Assembly: GCA_029582165.1 (NCBI GenBank)
Contig: CM055871.1
Coordinates: 27,176,802-27,240,801 of the forward strand
Reading direction: 5' to 3'
DNA from: Portulaca oleracea
Taxonomy: Eukaryota; Streptophyta; Magnoliopsida; Caryophyllales; Portulacaceae
Length of the DNA stretch: 64,000 nucleotides
Of the stretch, positions 1 through 11,548 are shown piece by piece; position 1 is the first letter of the stretch; each line of letters opens with the position of its first letter. The notes beneath the pieces were generated by a model. That model worked only from the letters and a program-made list of their open reading frames with translations. It did not search any database and was not told the DNA's origin. A program made the translations under genes and the position numbers.

Positions 1-1780
1 TGTACATCCCAGTGATAAGTCTACTAGGACCCAAACATTATTTTCTTTAATGGAGTCTATCTCATCTTGTACCGCTTCCTTCCAAAAGGAAGCATCTTGT
101 GACTCCATGGCCTCTTTAAAAGTTTTAAGATCCTGACCTACATTATATATATAGGGAATCTCATACTCGATAGAGTTCATATTTCCCTCTATTAGGTAGA
201 CGAAGAAATCTGAGCCAAAAGACTTGGATTTCCTTGCCCTCTTACTCTCCTTAATTCCTGAACATCATGTTGATTATCTTGAATAACATCCTTTGGAACC
301 ATGTCATGAATGACATCCTTGGGTCTAGGAATTTAAAAGAACCGAGTCTCATCAAAAATTACATCTATTGACTCTATTACGGTATTCACCGTTATGTAGT
401 CATTTGGTTCAATAACCATAAACCTATAGGCTTTGCTTTCAAAAGCATAACCTATAAAGATGCACTCAATTCCTCTTTCCCCCAACTTCCTTTTCTTGTG
501 TTCCAGGACCCTTACAATGGCCCGACACCCCTAAATTCTAAGATGACTTAGATTGGGCTTTCATTTGTTCCAAAGTTCATATGGGGTCTTAAGGTTTCTT
601 TTAAGAGGAACTTTATTCAATACATAACAAGCTGTTAGTAAAGCTTTACCCCACAAGCCTTCACTTAAACCGGAGTAAGATAACATGACATTAACCATTT
701 CTTTTAAGGCCATGTTCTTTCTTTCGGCCACACCATTTTGTTGTGGTGTGTAAAAGGTGTTGTGGTCTCATGCGCCACACCACAATCTTGGAAATATTTA
801 CGGTCATAATATTCTCTACCTCTATCTGATCTTAGTCTTTTAGTTAAGGTCTCACAATATAACTCACTTTTAGATTTATATACTTTAAATTTGTCTAAAG
901 TCTCATCTTTTGAATGCGAAAGAAACACTTGGCAATACTTAGAGAAATCATCAATGAAAGTTACAAAGTATCTTTTACCTCCTATAGAAGGAGTGCTATG
1001 GAAATCTCCTAAATCACTCTGAATTAACTAAAGCAATTTAGAATTTCGCATAATACTTGGAAAGGAACTTTTAGTGATATTTGTTAACATGCAAGTTCTA
1101 CACTTCTCTACATTTTCATCCAAAGTTGGAATTAAGTCAAGATTAGACATGTACTTTAATTTGTTACAGCTAATATGTCCAAGTCTTAAATGCCAAAGAG
1201 AAGAATTTAAACTAGAACCAAGCATGTAAACAAAAACATTCATCTTATTGCCACTTAAGCATTCAACTTAAACATGTCCCCACAAGCATAACTCTTACCA
1301 CAAAAGTCACTCCCTTGGAAAGTATATAATTATCCCTTCATACACTTGTTCAAACTATGCTTACTTAGAAGGAAACCCGAAACAAGATTCTCACAAACAT
1401 AAGTTCAACTTGCCATATCCCCTATCCCTTCAACCTTGATCGGGGAGTTATTTCCCATGAAGAGCTTCCTCCCTATTCGGCGGGTTGGATAGATTTGAAC
1501 AAAGAGCGCTCAATGCACACGTGCCTTGTCGCACCCAAATCAACCCACCAAACATCGTCGCTTGATATGACATTGATTTGGTCCTTTATCATGGCTACGA
1601 AAGGTCCATTGAACTCCTTCTTATCACCATGATTCTTAGAGTTGTTCGTGAGCCCGTGCTTCTTCTTCCAAACCAGACATTCTCTCTTGGAGTGTCCTGG
1701 CTTACCGCATTCCCAATTAACAGTTTTGGGTTTCTTGTTGCTCTTGTTCTTTGTTCCCTTTGATTCTCATGAAGCATAGG
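1..1780 (-). mobile_element. Ty1/copia pol remnant (RT start, integrase, GAG-pre-integrase, protease, zinc knuckle)
   Basis: Read on the minus strand this is the middle of a copia polyprotein in gag-to-pol order, broken by frameshifts and stops. At 1790-1595 a zinc knuckle reads ECGKPGHSKREC but its first Cys is Asn. Near 1501-1560 the protease motif reads WVDLGATRHVC, where D-S/T-G is expected. At 1243-1028 the GAG-pre-integrase domain has LWHLRLGH and a CRTC pair (HHCC type). At 928-704 the integrase core shows LRSDRGREYY. Minus-strand frames at 700-340 continue the integrase C-terminal part (WGKALL, TPYELW). At 180-1 the start of the RVT_2 reverse transcriptase (FWKEAVQDEID, NNVWVLV) runs off the window edge. 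The damage means it is inactive. It is the left part of the element continued at 11408-11548 and 14599-15827. Confidence 0.9.
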
Positions 1781-3359
1781 TGTAGACACCGAAAATGGGT
1801 CGGACAGATTTTCAGCTCAGTCCGGGGACGAAATAAAAATGCTCAAACGAATTTGGGCCAAATTCGGACCCGACCCAAATTCTTGGGGTTGGCGCGGATT
1901 TGATGAATTTTGGGCCAGGGTGAAATGGGTCTGCGCGGATTTTGACAAAGATTGGCCCAAAACGACAACCTTACGCAGATTCTGGCTCCAGAAACTCTGC
2001 CCGACCCAAATTTCAAGTCGGATCCGGATTCAAGTAAAACTCGGAAATCCGCGCGGATCCAGTACTGGGTCAACCCAGAAATCCGCGCGGATCCAGTTGA
2101 ATAAACTGCAGGCGGTTTCTTTTCGAACAGTCAAACAACTGCTGGCGGTTGCAGAAGGGATGGCGCGGATTTCAGGAGACAGGGGCAGTTGTTGAAAACT
2201 GCTCCGAACTGCCATTTTCCTGTGGGCTATTTAAGGATCCGCGCAGCTCCAGTTGGGGGGTTGGCAAATTTTCATCTGAGAGGAAACTGAGAGCAAACAA
2301 AGGGAGAACTCCGCCAATACCAGTCGGGGCTACGATAGAGGGAAATCTGCGCTGATTTGGTTGATTTTCCGGCCAACGTCAGATCCCGACTTTCCACCCT
2401 GCACGAGAGAGATCTGCGCGGATTTGTTCCGACACCCATACACCCAGGCTCACGCGGATTTTGGTTCTTTTCGGCCTACTTCAGTTTCCGATCTTCACCC
2501 GGCACAAAGCAGATCCGCGCGGATTTGCTTGTTAACCCGCACCCAAATTCGCATCAGCCGAGACTCGCGCGGATTCGGTATAATCCAGTTATCTTCTTTT
2601 CCGCTCAATTTTTCATTTCGTTCATAAAAGAAATGTAACAATGTAGTCTCTAGGCCCCCGCCCGCTGTAATTTTCTTTGTTTTTACTTTAGTTTTCATTA
2701 CATGTGAACCCCGTTATTTTATTATTAATTGCATGACATTTTAAATCGAGTTCGTGACAACTTTCTTTATTTTATTTTCTAATGTAAACCCGACCTAGTA
2801 AAGGCCGCTTCGGCGGGCGGTGCAAGGGCATCCCCCTACACCGACACCTTTACCCCCGGATCCGTTCTTTTGGTTCGAGACCGGAGTCTTTTTTTTTTCC
2901 TTTTGTTAATTTTGTGTAAAATTAACTGGCGACTCCCTTATTTTCACGGTATTTTAGTTATATTACCCTTTTAAATTTTTTTATGCATAATTGATTATCT
3001 ATTTGTTTTGAGTCTTTGGGTCGAAAATCACCTTGGTATCACCAGGCGGATCCGCGCGGATCCAAGCACAGTGGGCGATGGCGATTCGTCCCACGATTCG
3101 AGCAGGAATGAAAACCGGCAGATTGGCCTGTGGTCGCCAGATCCGCGCGGATCTAAGGCGTGCTCCGGTCCATTTTTTTTCGGTTTTCAAAGAGGAAATC
3201 TTTATGCTTTCTAAAATGATAAAAGGTTATGTTATAATTAGAAATATCGTAACCCTCGAAAAGTCCAAAAATCTTTATTTCATCCCTTTTAAGATAAGCA
3301 ACCCTACGTCGAATCGACCCTCCGTGGGGGACCGTGCCCTCCGGGCCGCGGGCCCTACA
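1781..3359 (+). repeat. 5' LTR of the gag-only element
   Basis: Begins TGTAGACACCG and ends CCCTACA. It contains five perfect copies of the palindrome ATCCGCGCGGAT (2047, 2081, 2513, 3050, 3141) and several near copies. The sequence recurs at 9836-11407 with few differences, clustered near the middle left part and at the far right end. Short open frames inside it (1839-2698) repeat in the second LTR and are not genes. Confidence 0.92.
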
Positions 3360-3360
3360 G

Positions 3361-3379
3361 TGGCGACTCCACTGGGGAC
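3361..3379 (+). other. Primer-binding site, probably tRNA-Arg
   Basis: TGGCGACTCCACTGGGGAC starts one base after the 5' LTR. TGG pairs with the tRNA CCA end. From memory the rest is complementary to the 3' end of a plant tRNA-Arg, the primer reported for Ogre/Tat-type elements. The tRNA identity should be confirmed by alignment. Confidence 0.65.
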
Positions 3380-5109
3380 TTATAAGAGGGTAAAACTTGA
3401 AAAGTCGGGTTTTCATTTTTTTTAAAAAAAAAGTTGTCACGTTTTTTTTTAGGCATGTTGCATTATACGGGCCTTCCCCTTTCGTCGGGCACAAAAGGTA
3501 CCGTTTAGGAAAACCTTTATTTACCATTTCGGGAAAACTTTAACCATTCAACTCAGGTGGGTCCACTTAGACCTTCACCGAGCCGGTGGTTGTTTTTCCC
3601 CCTCGTGCAATACTCCTTAATCCACACGATTAAAGGGAGCAACCCGGGGGTATTAACCTTCCATGCACCCCATGGAGGCCAAATACCCGGGACACGAGTT
3701 AGGAGGCAGGGATAAACTGACCTATAAACTCCAAATGTAGAACTTTGGCTAGATTGAACTGCACTTTGCATGCTATGTGTTCTTCCCTATCCTCGAACCC
3801 AAGACCATGCAGTAGTGCTTAGAAAAAATTTAAAAAAAAGTTTCTTTTTCTCTTTTTTTTTTCTCGTTTTTTGTTTTTTGTGTCTGACCCTGGTTTAGGC
3901 CCTGGTAGGTTTAAGCCCGAAATCCGCGATTGGGGTGCTCGGCCATGACAGCCCAAATTAGGAGTCGATTTTGGGTTCAGGATTTGGCCCACACAGGACT
4001 CAAGCCCAGGGAATCCGCGCGGATTCCTGGCTGGGCCGGGTCATGTGTGGTCCAAATCCTTCCAGTTCTCTCTTTCTCGTTTTTGTGTTTAGCCCGGATT
4101 TAGGCCCGGCAGTAGACCTGAGCCCAGAAATCCGCGCGGATTTCTGGTGAGCTCGGTCACTGACAGGCCTAAATTAGGTGGTCCGTGTGTTTGTGCGTGG
4201 TGGTCCAAATCATTGTTTTTTTTCCCCTCGTTCTTGTGTTCCACCCGGATTTAGGTTCGGCAGCTGGCCTGAGCCCAGGAAATCCGCGCAGATCCCAGTG
4301 GGCCAAAACCCCTGGAATCCGCGCGGATCCCAGAGAGCTTCGTAGTCACGCTTAAGTTGAGGTGGTTTCAGGTTTTTTTTAGTTTGTGTTTCCATGTGCA
4401 TAAAGTCTTTTCATCTTGGGTCGGAAGATCATTTGGCTCGTACAAGGTTGTTTGGGCCTCATGGGATCCTCACGGATTTTGTGAGTGGGCCTACCCTTGT
4501 GTGGTCCAAATGGGCTTTTTAGTTAGTTTAATCTGCTAGAATTGAAATGTTTAGCCCATATGTGAGGCCTGAGTTCTTTCTTTGGATTCGGCCCGATAAG
4601 GTCTAAATATGTCATTTCAGGTCGAGTCTGCATTTGCTTAAGAGTTTTATTTATGCTTCGCATATGATTTTGAGCTTTAGTTCAGTCATTCGGGGTACAA
4701 ATAAAATTCTTCATCCATAACATGCATCGTGTCTTGTCAGTCGGTGTTGAGCTGAGTCCTGAATTCCTTCATCTTCCCGAACAGAATTGGTTGGTTTTGG
4801 GTATATCAAAGGGACGAGATAGACTGGTTAGAAGCTTTTAACGTCTACTACAATGGTAACGAGGGTCGTGCGTCACCGAAGGCAATTGACGAGGAAGCAT
4901 CCAAGCGTGAGTTGAGTCTTAGGTAATCGACCCACCAAACAATGTCGATCATTCGAAGTCACCGGATAGTGATCCGAGGAGGATCGGTGCCTCCACCACC
5001 TCCTCCAATCTTGAAATAGAGCGGTGACCAACATAATTACGAACATGCAAGTCACTATGAATGCTCGATTAGAGGCAGAATCGAGAGAATTGATGACATC
5101 ATTCATGCC
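3380..5109 (+). other. Long untranslated leader and decayed gag start of the gag-only element
   Basis: No intact ORF. Three more perfect ATCCGCGCGGAT palindromes (4013, 4130, 4317) and a near copy at 4282 sit in a series of related segments containing AGCCCAGGAAATCCGCGC-like text, each about 115-190 bp apart. From about 4853 an ATG opens a short frame that, after apparent frameshifts, leads into the gag ORF, suggesting that the gag N-terminus has decayed. Confidence 0.6.
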
Positions 5110-5796
5110 ATGGAAGAGGCGAAGAATTCAAATTTGAAGAATCCCCCTACGGGTGAAGTTGAGCAATCAAGAAAGGAGAAGGACGGGTCGGTCCACGAGG
5201 GTTCGAACTCGAGACTAGACCGTATTGAACAGATGTTGAAAGAATCCACTCTCTTCAACAACCAGTTTATGGACGACATAGGTTTCACACCTGTTCCCCG
5301 GGGTAGACTTCCCCCTAAATTCGACATGCCTGATATCAAATTTCATGGTACTGAGAACCCATATCAACATGTGCGGAATTTTCTGGGGGCTATGACGTTA
5401 AAAGGAGTTGAGGAGGAGATTTACCATATTATCTTTCCTTGGACTTTAGGCCCGGACGTTATGAAGTGGTATAACACACTCAGTCCTACTAAGACCTCAC
5501 GATGGAACACACTTTGCAAGGAGTTCTTACACCAATACTCCTACAATGTTGACATGCCCGTCACTTTAAGGGACATGGAGCTCATGAAGCAAGGAGAAGA
5601 AGAGACATTCTCTGACTACTACGCTCGATGGAGGGCAAAAGCAGCTCAAATGGTAGATCGCCCTTCTGAGGAACATCAAGTAGATATGCTTGTGCAAGGC
5701 TTACAACCCTTGTACAACACCCATCTAAGGTTTCAACCCATTAAGGACTTTGCATCACTAAGATTGGCTGGAATCAAAATCGAAAGTGAAGGCTAA
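5110..5796 (+). CDS. gag: Gag (Retrotrans_gag domain), probably N-terminally truncated
   Basis: 228 aa. The first 60 or so residues are charged and low in complexity. Residues about 75-220 match the gypsy-type gag capsid domain: PKFDMPDIKFHGTENP, then an LGPDVMKWY segment, W-x-x-LCKEFLHQY, and MKQGEEETFSDYYARWRAKA. This domain builds the capsid that packages element RNA. The usual zinc knuckle and the following pol are absent; the frame stops at 5796. The chosen ATG is the first in the open frame, but similarity to a gag N-terminus appears to begin upstream around 4853 in other frames. With LTRs, PBS and PPT intact, the element would need enzymes from another element to move. Confidence 0.8.
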   Translation: MEEAKNSNLKNPPTGEVEQSRKEKDGSVHEGSNSRLDRIEQMLKESTLFNNQFMDDIGFTPVPRGRLPPKFDMPDIKFHGTENPYQHVRNFLGAMTLKGVEEEIYHIIFPWTLGPDVMKWYNTLSPTKTSRWNTLCKEFLHQYSYNVDMPVTLRDMELMKQGEEETFSDYYARWRAKAAQMVDRPSEEHQVDMLVQGLQPLYNTHLRFQPIKDFASLRLAGIKIESEG

Positions 5797-8700
5797 TCAA
5801 ATGGAAGAACACTTATACTAACAAGCAAACTTCTGGCCTAGCAAGGGAAACACTCCATGTGCTGAAGCACTAGAACAACTTTCAAGAAGAGGATGCGCCA
5901 ATGGAAAATACTCTGAAGTTGGGAGGCCGATGATTCTACAAGCATCACAGAGTTTGGAGATGTCACATTGAACAAGATGTCTAGGTCGAAGCAATTATCC
6001 AGTCGAAATGCTCTGAGTTGTACTGCCCTTGTGCAAGCCTTTCATTCTTGAGTACTTCTCGCATGATTGTTGAATTTTAGTAATTGTTTATCTTTTGAGC
6101 TAGTAGAATAACCCGTGAGATTTTAAGCCTTCATAGACTATTCATTATATATATAGTCTCATTTTCTTTTTGTGTGTAACTCTTTCATGTGTGCATCTCT
6201 AGAACTTGGCTTGACATTCCCTAAAATCACATTTGGCATATGCATTGTGTTAATATGATTGAGGCATCCTTTTGTTAGCTACATAGCCAAATGGCCACCT
6301 GACATCTTAACCTCTTTTTGCAAGCCCTTGCTAACCTTTTTTCCTGTCTAGTTGTTTACCCTATAAGTGCACATAATTTCCTATCTTTAGCCAAGATAGA
6401 ATGAGCAATGATTCGATTGTATGAGGCGGTTTTAAGTAGTCGATTGTTGAGAGTGAATAGTTGGTTTGTTGCTACAAGGGAAGTACATTGTTGAATATCC
6501 TTTCTATCATTTTTATTCTCAAAGGTTATAACTTGTGACTACCGGGATTTGAGTTGCTCTTTAGATTTTCATGCTATTCATTAAAAAAAAAAGAGTTCAA
6601 AAACTAGGAATTCATAATAAAACAAAAGAAGCAAAACGAAAAAAAAAGAAAAGGAAACAAAAAAAAAAGAAAAAGCAAAAAAAAAAGAAGAAAAAAAGAA
6701 AAAGAAAAAAGAGAGAGAAGTTTTGTTTTAATTTTGGGTTTTGGTTTGTATGTGGTACTCTATCCCGGTTTTCTTTTGTTATGGATGTTTTGTGTTCGTT
6801 TAAGGTTCAGTGTGGAGGTATTGTATTGCGTGTAATGGAAATGTTGTTGCTCCTTAGGTACTTGGCTAATTAGCTCCACATTTTCCAAATGATTTCCCTC
6901 CTTACCTTAGCCTGAACCCCATTACAACCTTTTAAAAGTCCTCATGATTAGTAATTTTGCATGTTGTCCTCAGTGATGAAGGGTTGAGAGTCTTGCCAAG
7001 CTTATGGCAGTTGTATGCATTAGAATGAGTTTGAGTGAACCCTCATATTTCTAAACACATTGAGAGGAGTGTTCCCCTTTACCTAAAGTGAGGATCTACT
7101 AGCTTCACTAGCTCATCAATTGCTAAGGTGATACATGATTGTTTAGGGGTATAACATAGAGTAACTGGCTTCGTGTCTTGGTCTTATGCTCATGGTATTG
7201 AAATAGAGTTTGTTTTGACATGATTTTGACCTTATGCACCTCATTCTCATCGATCTTATTTACATGTGATATAAGGTCTTTTCCGCTGTTGATTAAACTT
7301 GCTCGTAAAGTCTCGCACCTTCTTTTCTTCAGGGCCTTTCTTCATGGACACTGGGGGCTTTCTCTTCCCCTTTGTATGTCTTCTTTTCGAATTGGGGGCT
7401 TTCTGTTTCCCTCTGTCTTCCTTTCGAACTGGGGGCTTTCTCTTTCCCTCTGTTTTCTTTTTTGGGGGCTGTCAGGATATAATTCATTTTGGCTTAGATT
7501 TCCTGATCATTACAGATTGCATCCAGGGTCAATTTTGTTTTTCCTTTTCCCACCTTTTAGCAGTCAATCTAGGGTGCCTAAGAGTGGGCATTTCGTTCTC
7601 GTCTCTTCTCGTGGAAATTACACGTCAGTCTTGTCACTTTCCTTCATATTTCATGGGATAGCAAGATCAAACTCTACTATCCAGGGGCGATAAGTTATAG
7701 CTGCAGAAAAATCCTAACAGATTTTTGTGAGGCTGAATGAAAAGTCCCCGTGGGTTTTCAAGAGCAAATGTTTATCATCAACTCTGCTAGCAACACTTAA
7801 CATAAGAACAACTTTTTTTAAGCATATTCTTCGCAGGCCAAGTCCCTATGATCCCTTACGGGGCAGATTGATCGTTCATGAAGCTTCAGAAAACTGGGCA
7901 AACCATGGAAATTCAATGTCTTAAAGACAATGTCAAATATAGCAACTGGTGATCAGAACCAGCAACTACCCCCAAGTTATTAGCCACTGACTTATTAAGT
8001 CAGCAACTAAATACTTACATTACCATTTTGAACTACGACGGCCTGATTCCACTCATAAAAAGTGGATACGTAGGAAGCTTTTTGAAGTCCGGCTCAAATA
8101 ATTGAACAAATCATCTTTCAAGTGATCTGTCAAAAGGATATTATCCAGTTTCCGGGTCATGCTCGAGCAGGTTAAAGCAGAATTTTTGCGCTCGAACCTC
8201 TTTTCTCATCGATTATTTATGTCTGACCGAAGTCTCGACAGACTCCATGTTGATCTAAGCTCTCGAGGTTCCCTCGAGATTCATAACTAGAGTGCTTCAA
8301 GATATCAATTCTCATGGATTAGATTCATCACATATTTGAAGGAGGGCTCAAAGCCGGGTTTACAAGTTAAAAATGCTTGTCAGATTTTGGTTCTCACCAT
8401 TTAAAGCATCCTGATATTTCAAGAGTCATCGACCACAGCTCAATACTTAGACTTTCTTATGCGTTGCATGTGTGTCTTGCATCATCATAGATTAAAAGAG
8501 TCTGCATAAGTGCATTAACATCAAAGAGTCCTTTCTTTCCTTTATAAAAGATAAATGAATGGTCTAAGCATTATACATGCTCTCGGTGTTCATCAATGGA
8601 GATCCAATTTATCACTGCCGAACTCAAGAGCTGGTAGCTGTCTGATCAACGCGATCGCCAAAGTTCCCACTTTCATGATCAATGAAATGATAGCAGCATG

Positions 8701-9831
8701 AAATCTTGCAAGGCATATCCCAAAACTCTTTTTCATTTTGGGTTAAGCCCAACAAGATGGTGAAACTTACACCGAACATCTCGCTAACTTTAGCGATTAG
8801 AGCAAGACTTCAAACGAGAGCATATCTTCAACTGGCTCTAATTGGGTGCAAAGCTCTCGCAGAATTTCGTAACTTCACCAAATGAAGCATAATGGGGAGT
8901 TTCAAGTCCTTGTTGATCCCAAAGCAGAAATCTCTAAAGGTTTTACTAAATGTCAACACGAGCCAATGATTTGACTCAGGATCATCATGTAAGGAGTTAG
9001 AGGACGAACCAGCTAAAAAGTGACTCTCCTAATTCATCGGGATGCTTCGTCAATCCGCGAATTCTTCGTCGGGTCCCTCGCAGATTAAGTTATCAAGCCG
9101 GACTCCTGCCTTGCGGATTCTGTCATCGAATATGACAGGCTCAAATGAGCTTAAGCAAGATCTTGCACAAATATGGCAAGCTTATCTAGTCTTAAACAAA
9201 GCTTTGCCAACTCCATCCAAGCGCTGATCCTCCATCATCAAGTTGGAACCCGGAGTTCCTCGTCAACCCCCATCCACCGATAGGGAGTTTTCTCATTGGC
9301 TAGCAGGATTTTTTCCACTATCCTCATTTATACTTAAAGAAAAAAAATGTGTATCATTTTTCTAGGGGAAACGACCCCGCATTTTGACTTTTCTTCGATA
9401 CTTATAAGTTTCATTGTCTTCTTGTAGGTACCAATCCTTCAATATTTTTTTTTTTTTTGGGCTACCCCCGAGAAATTCATCAAAGCCTGGACGACTTCCA
9501 GCAATCTCAGGTGGACTACCTCCACACGTCATTGAAAGTGTTCGCGCTACCCCCGAAAAATTCATCAAAGCCTGGACAATATCCAGCACCAAAGCTAGCC
9601 ACAGATCAATTACGAGAATTCTCTGTATTCAAGCTACCCTTGAATATTCAAAAGCCTGGACGATATCCAGCAAATCAGCATCGGACTACCTCCGGTCAGA
9701 AGTCCAAGCTACCCTTGGATTAATCAGCCTGGACAACCTCCAGCAATCAAGTCAAGGATTCGGACTACCTCCAGTTGGCTACAAAAGTATACTTTGACTT
9801 TCGTCTTATTCAGACTCAGTCAAAGTGGGGG
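5797..9831 (+). other. Non-coding 3' internal region of the gag-only element
   Basis: About 4 kb without pol. An A-rich tract (6581-6715) gives a spurious lysine-rich frame. At about 7344-7470 the phrase TGGGGGCTTTCT occurs three times, with a fourth shorter copy, resembling repeated polypurine tracts. At about 9457-9775 there are roughly four degenerate 60-90-bp units, each with CCTGGAC...CCAGCA and most with GGACTACCTCC. The region ends in the polypurine tract. Confidence 0.6.
9457..9775 (+). repeat. Degenerate tandem repeats upstream of the 3' polypurine tract
   Basis: Four units share the core AGCCTGGACRAYWTCCAGCA, most followed by GGACTACCTCC. Tandem arrays in the 3' untranslated part are common in Tat/Ogre-like retrotransposons. 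Confidence 0.7.
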
Positions 9832-9835
9832 CTAT

Positions 9836-11407
9836 CTCAGACACCGAAAATGGCCTGACAGATTTTCACCATCGGGACGAAATAAAAATGCTCAAACGAA
9901 TTTGGGCCAAATTCGGACCCGACCCAAATTCTTGGGGTTGGCGCGGATTTGATGAATTTTGGGCCAGGGTGAAATGGGTCTGCGCGGATTTTGACAAAGA
10001 TTGGCCCAAAACGACAACCTTACGCAGATTCGCTCCGAAACTCGCTCACCCAAATTTCAAGTCGGATCCGGATTCAAGTAAAACTCGGAAATCCGCGCGG
10101 ATCCTGTACTGGGTCAACCCAGAAATCCGCGCGGATCCAGTTGAATAAACTGCAGGCGGTTTCTTTTCGAACAGTCAAACAACTGCTGGCGGTTGCAGAA
10201 GGGATGGCGCGGATTTCAGGAGACAGGGGCAGTTGTTGAAAACTGCTCCGAATTGCCATTTTCCTGTGGGCTATTTAAGGATCCGCGCAGCTCCAGTTGG
10301 GGGGTTGGCAAATTTTCATCTTAGAGGAAACTGAGAGCAAACAAAGGGAGAACTCCGCCAATACCAGTCGGGGCTACGATAGAGGGAAATCTGCGCTGAT
10401 TTGGTTGATTTTCCGGCCAACGTCAGATCCCGACTTTCCACCCTGCACGAGAGAGATCTGCGCGGATTTGTTCCGACACCCATACACCCAGGCTCACGCG
10501 GATTTTGGTTCTTTTCGGCCTACTTCAGTTTCCGATCTTCACCCGGCACAAAGCAGATCCGCGCGGATTTGCTTGTTAACCCGCACCCAAATTCGCATCA
10601 GCCGAGACTCGCGCGGATTCGGTATAATCCAGTTATCTTCTTTTCCGCTCAATTTTTCATTTCGTTCATAAAAGAAATGTAACAATGTAGTCTCTAGGCC
10701 CCCGCCCGCTGTAATTTTCTTTGTTTTTACTTTAGTTTTCATTACATGTGAACCCCGTTATTTTATTATTAATTGCATGACATTTTAAATCGAGTTCGTG
10801 ACAACTTTCTTTATTTTATTTTCTAATGTAAACCCGACCTAGTAAAGGCCGCTTCGGCGGGCGGTGCAAGGGCATCCCCCTACACCGACACCTTTACCCC
10901 CGGATCCGTTCTTTTGGTTCGAGACCGGAGTCTTTTTTTTTTCCTTTTGTTAATTTTGTGTAAAATTAACTGGCGACTCCCTTATTTTCACGGTATTTTA
11001 GTTATATTACCCTTTTAAATTTTTTTATGCATAATTGATTATCGTATTTGTTTTGAGTCTTTGGGTGAAAATCACCTTGGTATCACCTGGCGGCTCCGCG
11101 CGGAACCAAGCCTGGTGGGCCAGTGGCGATTCTCGTCCCTGATTCGAGCAGGCCGGAATGAAAACCGGCAGATTGGCCTGTACGCCAGATCCGCGCGGAT
11201 CTAAGGCGTGCTCCGGTCCATTTTTTTTCGGTTTTCAAAGAGGAAATCTTTATGCTTTCTAAAATGATAAAAGGTTATGTTATAATTAGAAATATCGTAA
11301 CCCTCGAAAAGTCCAAAAATCTTTATTTCATCCCTTTTAAGATAAGCAACCCTACGTCGAATCGACCCTCCGTGGGGGACCGTGCCCTCCGGGCCGCGGG
11401 CCCTACA
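9836..11407 (+). repeat. 3' LTR of the gag-only element
   Basis: Second LTR copy. Its first bases are altered (TCTCAGACACC instead of TGTAGACACC); it ends CCCTACA. Four of the five palindromes remain perfect (10091, 10125, 10557, 11189); the fifth, near 11094, reads CTCCGCGCGGAA. Confidence 0.92.
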
Positions 11408-11548
11408 ACAGGAATCTTGGAGGGATTCTCCTTGGTGTTATCCTGCATTCTCAATTTCTCCTCAATTCGGAGATAGTTAGTCAAACCCTCAAGAGTAATA
11501 GATTCTTTAGAATGCATCAAAGTCCTTTTGGTTTCTTTCCATTGTAAC
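11408..11548 (-). mobile_element. Middle gag fragment of the host copia element (UBN2 region)
   Basis: On the minus strand this encodes WKETKRTLMHSKESITLEGL and NYLRIEEKLR, the conserved tail of copia gag UBN2 domains. It is bounded on the left by the gag-only element and on the right by the solo LTR, and links the zinc knuckle (1790) to the gag N-terminus (14666-15106). Confidence 0.85.

Larger units (their letters stand above)
1781..11407 (+). mobile_element. Gag-only gypsy-like LTR retrotransposon (TR-GAG type) inserted in a copia element
   Basis: A complete insertion with two long LTRs (1781-3359, 9836-11407), a primer-binding site directly after the 5' LTR, a gag ORF and a purine tract (AAAGTGGGGG, 9822-9831) just before the 3' LTR. 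The flanks ATAGG (1776-1780) and ACAGG (11408-11412) are a 5-bp target duplication with one mismatch, and joining them restores the interrupted copia gag. The internal region has one recognisable domain, a Ty3/gypsy-type gag at 5110-5796. I found no protease, RT, RNase H or integrase in about 4 kb of DNA after it. The LTRs look very similar over long stretches, so the insertion is fairly young. The probable tRNA-Arg PBS and long leader suggest a Tat/Ogre-like lineage, but without pol this stays an inference. Confidence 0.88.

Noticed and set aside
1839..2698. Several overlapping ORFs in the LTR, repeated at 9825-10742
   Set aside because: They recur in both LTRs, overlap in several frames and match no domain. 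They arise from the GC-rich palindromic repeats.
6571..6873. Lysine-rich 100-aa frame
   Set aside because: Low-complexity A-rich tract inside a retroelement.
7220..7693. 157-aa ORF that looks membrane-like
   Set aside because: A T-rich retroelement segment with repeated GGGGGCTTTCT words; no family similarity, and an overlapping frame looks equally plausible.
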